DNA of 36,665 nt from Campylobacterota bacterium (GTDB taxonomy: Bacteria > Campylobacterota > Campylobacteria > Campylobacterales > Sulfurovaceae): the NCBI GenBank assembly GCA_015494795.1, contig WGAM01000020.1, positions 1 through 36,665 on the forward strand, written 5' to 3'. The notes beneath the pieces are model-generated. The model made no database searches. It saw only the letters and a program-made list of their open reading frames with translations, and was not told the DNA's origin. A program made the position numbers and the translations under genes. Position 1 is the stretch's first letter. The number at the start of each line of letters is the position of its first letter. Positions 31,102 through 36,665 of the stretch are shown in pieces.

Positions 31102-32191
31102 ACTACTAAGTCAAATCTTTATATTAATATTAATTGTTTTTTCTCTAATGCTTTTAAGAGAGAGAGAAGTTTTTGATACAAGAGGGCTTGTCCATATTGA
31201 CCCAATGCCAAAAACTTGGGAGCTTATAAAAGAGAAAAGATATGCAGAAGCCGATGATTATTTAAGCTATTTTATGCAGTTTGATTATGTTAAAGATAAT
31301 CCAAAAGCAGTAGAGTTATTAAAAGCTCTTAAAGAGAAGAGAGATAGTTTTGAATATAAAAGAGATAAGATAATAGAGGGGATTATTTCAGGTAAAAGTG
31401 ATGAGAGTATTGGAAAAGTATCTGCTATTGCATCTGATTTTTTAGTAATTGGAGATATACGAGATTTAACAATACAAGGAAAGAACTATTTTAAAGGAGA
31501 TAAAGAGGTTGACAAAGTAGTAGTTGCCCTATCAACTCTAGGTTTAGTAGCTACAGTCTCTACCATATATACTTTGGGTGCAAGCTCATCTGTAAAAAGC
31601 AGTATATCTATTTTAAAATATGCTAAAAGAGTAAATAAGATACCTACATGGTTAGAAAAGAGTATTATAAGAGAGGCAAAAGTAGCTAAAGAGACAAAAT
31701 CTCTAAAAAATGTAAAAGGTATTTTAGAACCAATATATAATCTATATGAGAGAGTTGGCTTAAAAGGTACTCTTAATATCTTAAAAGATACAAAAAATCT
31801 AAATGAACTAAAAGGTATAGTTAAAATATCTAAAAGATTTGGTAAAAATAGTGCAGAGCTTTTAAAGATAACAGGAGCAAAATCAGCAAAACTAATAAAT
31901 AGTATGCCAAAGGTTAAACCTAAAAATATCTTATATGCATCTAGCTATGGAGATAAGGGTATATTAGCACTAAAAAGAATGGGAGAGGCTAAATTTTTAA
32001 AAAGAGTAAAAATACTATCAAGAGTCTCAAAGACAACATATAAGGGTAATTTTGATAGCTTAATTGCTAGATTACTAAAGATAGTTCCAACTTCTCTTCT
32101 ATTTGCTATCTCCTTTTTGGGTCTATTTTATTATCTTTTTAAATTCATATCTATACTAAAATTAAATTTTAAAAAAACTAAGTTAGCATAA
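31085..32191 (+). CDS. Membrane protein of unknown function
   Basis: 368 residues; I do not recognise the family. One membrane helix at about 7-24 is followed by a helical region with [11 protein letters not shown] near 43-53. A central stretch ([20 protein letters not shown], about 118-137) and a hydrophobic, small-residue segment (about 146-170) resemble in style the glycine-rich pre-toxin hydrophobic regions, though this is a weak analogy. A Lys-rich helical region follows, then a final membrane helix (about 336-361). The gene begins inside ftsY (17-base overlap) and is followed by the folate gene, so it is co-transcribed with them. It could assist membrane insertion or be an unrelated passenger. 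Confidence 0.8.
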   Translation: MKYLFKLLSQIFILILIVFSLMLLREREVFDTRGLVHIDPMPKTWELIKEKRYAEADDYLSYFMQFDYVKDNPKAVELLKALKEKRDSFEYKRDKIIEGIISGKSDESIGKVSAIASDFLVIGDIRDLTIQGKNYFKGDKEVDKVVVALSTLGLVATVSTIYTLGASSSVKSSISILKYAKRVNKIPTWLEKSIIREAKVAKETKSLKNVKGILEPIYNLYERVGLKGTLNILKDTKNLNELKGIVKISKRFGKNSAELLKITGAKSAKLINSMPKVKPKNILYASSYGDKGILALKRMGEAKFLKRVKILSRVSKTTYKGNFDSLIARLLKIVPTSLLFAISFLGLFYYLFKFISILKLNFKKTKLA

Positions 32192-32197
32192 CTATCT

Positions 32198-32758
32198 ATG
32201 GATAAAAATAGCTTTAGAAAAGAGTGCATTGAAAGATTAAAAGCTCAAAATAGTGTAAGAAACTACTATGGAGATAAGATTATCTCCAATATTCTATATA
32301 AATATATTAAAAAAAATAGATTAAAGGTGATAATGCTTTATATACCTTTGAAAATAGAAATTAATATTTATAGTTTAATTAAACAGCTTAGAATGGAGAA
32401 GATAACTCTTTTAGTCCCATTTATGGAAGGTAAAAGCTTTAGATTGGTAAAATATAGATTGCCTATAAAAATAAAAAAGTTTGGTGTAAAAGAACCCAAT
32501 ATATCTAGTAATTTTTATAAAAAAATTGATTTAGCTATAGTTCCAATAATTGGTACAGATAGCTCATTTAGACGGGTTGGTTTTGGTAAAGGCTTCTATG
32601 ATAGATTTTTTGAGAAGAGTGGAGACAAAATAGATAGAGTCTTTTTTATAGGAAGGAGGAGTTGCATCTGTTCTAAAGTTATAACAGATAATTATGATGT
32701 AGAGGGAGATTATTACATTACACCAAAAAAAGTTTTAGATAAAAAACATATAAAATAG
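32198..32758 (+). CDS. 5-formyltetrahydrofolate cyclo-ligase
   Basis: 186 residues. The family core is V-P-I-I-G-T-D-S-S-F-R-R-V-G-F-G-K-G-F-Y-D-R-F-F (about 116-139), matching the usual G-x-R-L-G-x-G-x-G-Y-Y-D-R motif, with an N-terminal F-R-K-E region for ATP. It converts 5-formyl-THF to 5,10-methenyl-THF with ATP, feeding one-carbon metabolism. It lies 6 bases after the unknown membrane protein gene and 47 before rny. Confidence 0.9.
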   Translation: MDKNSFRKECIERLKAQNSVRNYYGDKIISNILYKYIKKNRLKVIMLYIPLKIEINIYSLIKQLRMEKITLLVPFMEGKSFRLVKYRLPIKIKKFGVKEPNISSNFYKKIDLAIVPIIGTDSSFRRVGFGKGFYDRFFEKSGDKIDRVFFIGRRSCICSKVITDNYDVEGDYYITPKKVLDKKHIK

Positions 32759-32805
32759 ATTAATAATATTAGGAATATAGGCTCCAAATAAGGAGAAGTA
32801 TTATA

Positions 32806-34329
32806 ATGGTAGGAGAGATTTCAATATCTACAATCACGGCTATTTTAGGTGCATTAGCTAGTTATTTCTTTGTTAAAAATGAGAATAAGAAGCAGTTTAA
32901 ATATCATGAGGCAGAGGCAAAAGCAAAAGCTAGTGCCATATCTCATGAAGCTGAAAAGTTACTACAAGATGCTAAAATTGCTATTAAAGAGCGAGAGATA
33001 GAGCTTGAAAAGAAGTTTCAAGATAAAGTTTTAGATATAGAGAAGTATAAAACAGAACTTACACTTGAGCTTGAAGCAGTTAGAGAGAAGAAAAAAGAGC
33101 TTAATATGAAAGCTAGAGAGATAGAGAAAAAAGAGAACTATCTTGATAATTTAGAGGAAGAGAAACAGGAAGAGATTAGCAAAAGTATTAAACTACTTGA
33201 AAAGAGTGCTGAGATGACAAGAGATGAGGCAAAAAACTATCTCTTAAAACAGGTTGAGGAGCAGTGTCAACTTGAAAAGGCTCAACTAATTAGAAAATAT
33301 GAGAAAGAGGCACATCATGATGCTAAAAAGAAGGCAGATTATATCATATCTCAAGCCGTAACAAGATATGCTGGTGAATTTGCAGGTGAGAGACTTATAA
33401 ACATAATAAATCTACCTAGTGATGAGCATAAAGGTAGAATTATTGGAAAAGAGGGGAGAAATATAAAGAGTTTAGAGAAACTCTTAGGTGTTGATATTAT
33501 TATAGATGAGACCCCTGGTGTTATAATTGTTAGTAACTTTAATCTATATAGAAGAGCTATTGCTACAAGAACTATTGAGATTTTAGTTAAAGATGGGAGA
33601 ATTCACCCTGGACGAATTGAGAGTGTACATAAAAAAGTAGAAAAAGAGTTTGAGCAAAAAATCTTAGAAGAGGGAGAGGATATTGTAGTAGAGTTAGGAC
33701 TTCTACCAATGGATGAAGAGCTAATGAGACTCATTGGACGAATGAAATATAGAGCTAGTTATGGACAAAATGCCTTAGCTCACACTCTTGAAGTGGCTAA
33801 ATTAGCATCACTTATGGCAGCAGAGATGGATGGTGATCAGAAGTTAGCATTAAGAGCTGGACTACTACATGATATTGGGAAAGCTTTAACTCAAGATATT
33901 GGAGGAAATCATGTTGACTTAGGGGTTGAGGTCTGTAAAAGACATAATGAGCATCCAACTGTAATTAATGCAATATATGCTCACCATGGACATAGAGAGC
34001 CTGATAGTGTTGAGAGTGCAGCTGTATGTGCAGCAGATGCAATTAGTGCATCAAGACCTGGAGCTAGAAGAGAAGTTTTAGAGAGTTTTGTAAATCGAGT
34101 TAAAGATATTGAAGATATAGCAAGAAAAGAGAGGGGTGTAAGAGATGCTTATGCCATTAATGCAGGTAGAGAGGTTAGAGTCTTTGTAGATGCAGGAAAA
34201 GTTACAGATGCACAGATGACACTAATCTCTAAAAATATTGCAAAAGAGATTGAAAATAAGGTAAAATATCCCGGTGAGATTAAAGTTACTGTTATTAGAG
34301 AAAAACGGGATATTAGCTACGCTAGATAA
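32806..34329 (+). CDS. rny: Ribonuclease Y
   Basis: 507 residues. A membrane helix (about 6-23), a long charged coiled coil (about 30-185), a KH domain (about 200-260; R-I-I-G-K-E-G-R-N-I) and an HD domain (H-D at 355-356 in L-L-H-D-I-G-K-A) occur in the standard order. RNase Y is a membrane-bound endoribonuclease that starts mRNA decay; in Campylobacterota it takes over roles of RNase E. An AAGGAGA site precedes the ATG. The HD metal ligands are intact. Confidence 0.97.
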   Translation: MVGEISISTITAILGALASYFFVKNENKKQFKYHEAEAKAKASAISHEAEKLLQDAKIAIKEREIELEKKFQDKVLDIEKYKTELTLELEAVREKKKELNMKAREIEKKENYLDNLEEEKQEEISKSIKLLEKSAEMTRDEAKNYLLKQVEEQCQLEKAQLIRKYEKEAHHDAKKKADYIISQAVTRYAGEFAGERLINIINLPSDEHKGRIIGKEGRNIKSLEKLLGVDIIIDETPGVIIVSNFNLYRRAIATRTIEILVKDGRIHPGRIESVHKKVEKEFEQKILEEGEDIVVELGLLPMDEELMRLIGRMKYRASYGQNALAHTLEVAKLASLMAAEMDGDQKLALRAGLLHDIGKALTQDIGGNHVDLGVEVCKRHNEHPTVINAIYAHHGHREPDSVESAAVCAADAISASRPGARREVLESFVNRVKDIEDIARKERGVRDAYAINAGREVRVFVDAGKVTDAQMTLISKNIAKEIENKVKYPGEIKVTVIREKRDISYAR

Positions 34330-34347
34330 TTTATAAAAAGGACAAAT

Positions 34348-34917
34348 ATGAGAAGATTAGGAGTATTTTTATTAATGCTATTTTTTATAGCATGTAATGC
34401 AGAACAACCAACTATTAAAGATAATAATAGAACAAAAGTGGATAGTAAGTCTCCTATTGTAGTGTTAGAGACAAATAAAGGGAAAATTGAGCTTAAACTA
34501 TTTCCAAAAGTTGCCCCATTAGCAGTAGAGAACTTTACAACACATGTAAAAAATGGTTACTATAATGGGCTTATATTTCATAGAGTCATTAAAAATTTTA
34601 TGATACAAGGTGGTGACCCAACAGGAACAGGTAGAGGTGGAGAGTCTATATGGCATAAAGAGTTTATTAATGAGTATGCTCCAAATGTAGTATTTGATAG
34701 ACCATTTCTTTTAGCTATGGCAAACCATGGAGCAAATACAAATGGAAGCCAATTTTTTATTACTGTAAAACCTACTCCATGGTTAAATGGTGGATATACT
34801 ATATTTGGTGAGGTTATATCTGGTCAAGATGTTGTTAAAAAGATAGAAAATAGTAAAACAGGAAGAGCAGATAGACCTATTAAAGAGCAGAAAATTATAA
34901 AAGCATATATTAAGTAG
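34348..34917 (+). CDS. Cyclophilin-type peptidyl-prolyl isomerase lipoprotein
   Basis: 189 residues. A lipobox F-I-A-C gives lipidated Cys16. The cyclophilin domain (about 35-185) has F-H-R-V-I-K-N-F-M-I-Q-G-G-D-P-T-G-T-G with the catalytic Arg, F-L-L-A-M-A-N-H-G-A-N-T-N-G-S-Q-F-F-I-T and G-Y-T-I-F-G-E-V. It catalyses cis-trans isomerisation of proline bonds in the periplasm, tethered to a membrane. An AAAAGG site lies upstream; the gap after rny is 18 bases, and cmoB starts just after its stop. Confidence 0.93.
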   Translation: MRRLGVFLLMLFFIACNAEQPTIKDNNRTKVDSKSPIVVLETNKGKIELKLFPKVAPLAVENFTTHVKNGYYNGLIFHRVIKNFMIQGGDPTGTGRGGESIWHKEFINEYAPNVVFDRPFLLAMANHGANTNGSQFFITVKPTPWLNGGYTIFGEVISGQDVVKKIENSKTGRADRPIKEQKIIKAYIK

Positions 34918-34920
34918 TTG

Positions 34921-35832
34921 ATGTTAGATAGAGTAAGAGAAGATAGAGCTAAATGTATAGAGTGGAAAAATATTAAGCCAAGATGGGAAGCTATTAAATC
35001 TCTACCTAATGTAGATGATATTAGAGTAGAGATAGATAGTACTATATCTATATATTCAGATAGTTTTACTAAAGATGATGAAGCCAATATATACTCTACT
35101 GCAAAACTAATTCAACCATGGAGAAAAGGACCATTTAGAGTATCTAAGACTTTTATAGATAGTGAGTGGAGAAGCTTTATAAAATATGATTTACTAAAAC
35201 CACACTTTAATATTACTAATAAAATAGTAGGTGATATAGGGTGCAATAATGGATATTATCTATTTAGAATGTTAAAAGATAACCCTAAAAAATTGATAGG
35301 GTTTGACCCATCAGCAATTGCATATTGTCAATTTAAATTTATTGACCATTTTATAAAGAGTGGTATCACTTATGAGCTTTTAGGTGTAGAGCATGTAGAG
35401 TTCTATGAGCATAAATTTGACCTTCTTTTCTGTTTAGGAGTGCTATACCATAGGAGTGACCCAATTAGTAGCTTAAAATCACTATATAGAGGCTTAAATA
35501 GTGGAGGAGAACTTATATTAGATACATTTATGATAGATGGAGATAATGAGGTATCTCTAACTCCTAAAAAGAGATACTCTAAAATACCAAATATCTATTT
35601 TATCCCAACTATACATGCTCTTAAAAATTGGTGTCATAGAGCAGGATTTGATACTATAGAGATTTTAGAGATTTCTAAAACAAAACTCAATGAACAGAGA
35701 AAAACAGAGTGGATAGATACTGAGTCATTAGATGATTTTTTAGATAAAAATGATGATAGTAAGACTATAGAGGGTTATCCTGCACCAAAAAGAGTATATA
35801 TAAAGGCTAAAAAGATAAAAAAATTAAATTGA
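34921..35832 (+). CDS. cmoB: tRNA uridine-34 5-oxyacetic acid synthase CmoB
   Basis: 303 residues. The CmoB signature W-R-K-G-P-F-R-V-S-K-T-F-I-D-S-E-W-R-S and the Rossmann loop V-G-D-I-G-C-N-N-G-Y-Y are clear, with L-G-V-L-Y-H-R-S-D-P later. CmoB transfers the carboxymethyl group of carboxy-SAM to 5-hydroxyuridine at tRNA position 34. ATG at 34921 is preferred over TTG at 34918 right after the previous stop; no clear ribosome site is seen for either, so coupling to the cyclophilin gene is likely. Confidence 0.95.
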   Translation: MLDRVREDRAKCIEWKNIKPRWEAIKSLPNVDDIRVEIDSTISIYSDSFTKDDEANIYSTAKLIQPWRKGPFRVSKTFIDSEWRSFIKYDLLKPHFNITNKIVGDIGCNNGYYLFRMLKDNPKKLIGFDPSAIAYCQFKFIDHFIKSGITYELLGVEHVEFYEHKFDLLFCLGVLYHRSDPISSLKSLYRGLNSGGELILDTFMIDGDNEVSLTPKKRYSKIPNIYFIPTIHALKNWCHRAGFDTIEILEISKTKLNEQRKTEWIDTESLDDFLDKNDDSKTIEGYPAPKRVYIKAKKIKKLN

Positions 35833-35869
35833 TTATAAAAATTTATTTTCAATAATACCAAAAATAAGG

Positions 35870-35875
35870 TATAAT
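35870..35875 (+). promoter_or_regulatory. -10 box of the hsrA leader region
   Basis: TATAAT on the plus strand, 126 bases before the ATG at 36002. This would give an unusually long leader (about 120 bases) for this window, with room for regulatory sites; a perfect 9-base inverted repeat lies within it. Confidence 0.45.
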
Positions 35876-35894
35876 TAAAAAAATATTTTAATCT

Positions 35895-35985
35895 TTATGA
35901 CTTTATAGTAAAATAAAATAAAAATATAATTAATATCTGTTATTTTTTAATAAGGATTTTTTAGATATAAATATATAAGTCATAA
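35895..35985. repeat. 9-base inverted repeat flanking the hsrA leader
   Basis: TTATGACTT (35895-35903) and AAGTCATAA (35977-35985) are exact reverse complements with 73 bases between. They lie downstream of the -10 box and before hsrA; they could be paired regulator half-sites or a long-range RNA stem. Function is not shown. Confidence 0.4.
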
Positions 35986-36001
35986 GATAATTAGGATTAC
36001 A

Positions 36002-36665
36002 ATGAGAATATTAACCATAGGGTTCGAAGATGAGTTTGTTAAAGAGTTAGAGGTCGAACTTGAAAAATACTTTATATGTATTGTAGATAGTGCAAGGGAT
36101 TTATATGACGCTACTAATTTTACAGATTTCAGACATTATGAGCTTATTATAATTGTTGATGAAAATCAGAAGTATTCATTAGAGAAGTATAGTAATGAGG
36201 TTAAGAAGAAAAAACGAGAGACAAAGATTATTATATTAACAGATAAACCTGAAAATCAGATTACTCTTTTTAAGTTAGGGGCTGATGATGTTTTAGTAAA
36301 TCATATTAACTCACCTGAACTAATAGCAGCTAGAGTTTTATCAAATATGCGTAAACTCTTTGGAACAAAGATTGATATTGGCAAACTTACAATAGATATT
36401 GCCCATAAAAAGATAGAGTATGATGATAAGATAGTATCTTTGAATGGTAAAACATTTGATATTTTAGCCTATCTTGCATTAAGAGAGGAGAGAGTATTCT
36501 CTAAAGATGAGATAATAAATGCTCTTTGGGAAGAGCCTGAGTATGTAAGTGATAATACTGTTGAAGTTGCTATTAATCAGATACGAAAAAGATTAAAGAG
36601 TATATTAGGCTTTCAAGTTATACATACAGTTAGAAGAAGAGGATATAAGTTCTCTTATGAGAAGA
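36002..36665 (+). CDS. HsrA-like orphan OmpR-family response regulator (3' end cut by window)
   Basis: About 221 codons are visible, so only the last few residues are missing. The N-terminal receiver domain is atypical: the acidic pocket near residues 6-10 is absent (I-L-T-I-G-F-E), and Y-E-L-I-I-I-V-D-E-N replaces the usual phosphorylation segment, matching the H. pylori HsrA form (YDLVMVSDKN, from memory). The C-terminal winged helix has F-S-K-D-E-I-I-N-A-L-W-E-E-P-E, V-E-V-A-I-N-Q-I-R-K-R and H-T-V-R-R-R-G-Y-K-F. HsrA is an essential phosphorylation-independent regulator in Helicobacter. No sensor kinase is adjacent in view. An AGGATT ribosome site precedes the ATG. Confidence 0.88.
   Translation, partial: MRILTIGFEDEFVKELEVELEKYFICIVDSARDLYDATNFTDFRHYELIIIVDENQKYSLEKYSNEVKKKKRETKIIILTDKPENQITLFKLGADDVLVNHINSPELIAARVLSNMRKLFGTKIDIGKLTIDIAHKKIEYDDKIVSLNGKTFDILAYLALREERVFSKDEIINALWEEPEYVSDNTVEVAINQIRKRLKSILGFQVIHTVRRRGYKFSYEK

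Overview
The window is a low-GC (about 30% by eye), densely packed bacterial chromosome segment. It most likely comes from a free-living member of the Campylobacterota (Sulfurimonas/Sulfurovum/Arcobacter-like; the genus is an inference). The clues are an HsrA-type orphan regulator at the right edge, a ppiD-like/ftsA/ftsZ cluster arranged as in Campylobacter, CmoB, RNase Y, heavy AGA/ATA codon use, frequent TTG/GTG starts and promoters with a clear TATAAT -10 box but weak -35.

Layout. (1) 1-2460, minus strand: a small efflux/stress regulon holding a TolC-like outer membrane protein (cut by the window edge), a TetR repressor, a potassium-channel-like protein and a carboxymuconolactone-decarboxylase-like protein. 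The same palindromic operator follows the -10 box of all three transcription units. (2) 2461-2874 is an intergenic stretch with a possible decayed gene. (3) 2875-9522: a plus-strand lytic transglycosylase faces a minus-strand operon of PP2C phosphatase, membrane Ser/Thr kinase, and a SEDS (RodA/FtsW-like) glycan polymerase carrying an FHA-like domain. This resembles the actinobacterial PstP-RodA-PknB logic and is the most interesting system here. (4) 9642-14711, minus: DUF2231 membrane protein, hemJ, an exported endonuclease/phosphatase-fold protein, pgi and a phosphohexomutase. (5) 14795-14885: tRNA-Ser(GCU). (6) 14957-16080, plus: dedA and a histidine phosphatase. (7) 16043-20096, minus: cca, crcB, a VWA-domain exported protein and rsmD. 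(8) 20196-35832, plus: a ClpP-like protease, greA, argC, ddl, ppiD-like chaperone, ftsA, ftsZ, a polysaccharide deacetylase, a Tll0287-like haem lipoprotein, an MntA/HepT toxin-antitoxin pair, ftsY, an unknown membrane protein, 5-formyl-THF cyclo-ligase, rny, a cyclophilin lipoprotein and cmoB. (9) 36002 to the end: an hsrA-like regulator, nearly complete.

How the genes work together. Much of the window concerns envelope growth and division: ddl makes D-Ala-D-Ala, ftsA/ftsZ build the divisome, the SEDS protein and lytic transglycosylase would make and cut glycan, the deacetylase may modify glycan, and DedA, FtsY and the PpiD-like protein serve lipid-carrier or protein traffic at the membrane. 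The kinase/phosphatase pair could tie this to a signal sensed outside the membrane. The TetR regulon is a separate detoxification unit. No CRISPR array, insertion sequence or prophage was seen.
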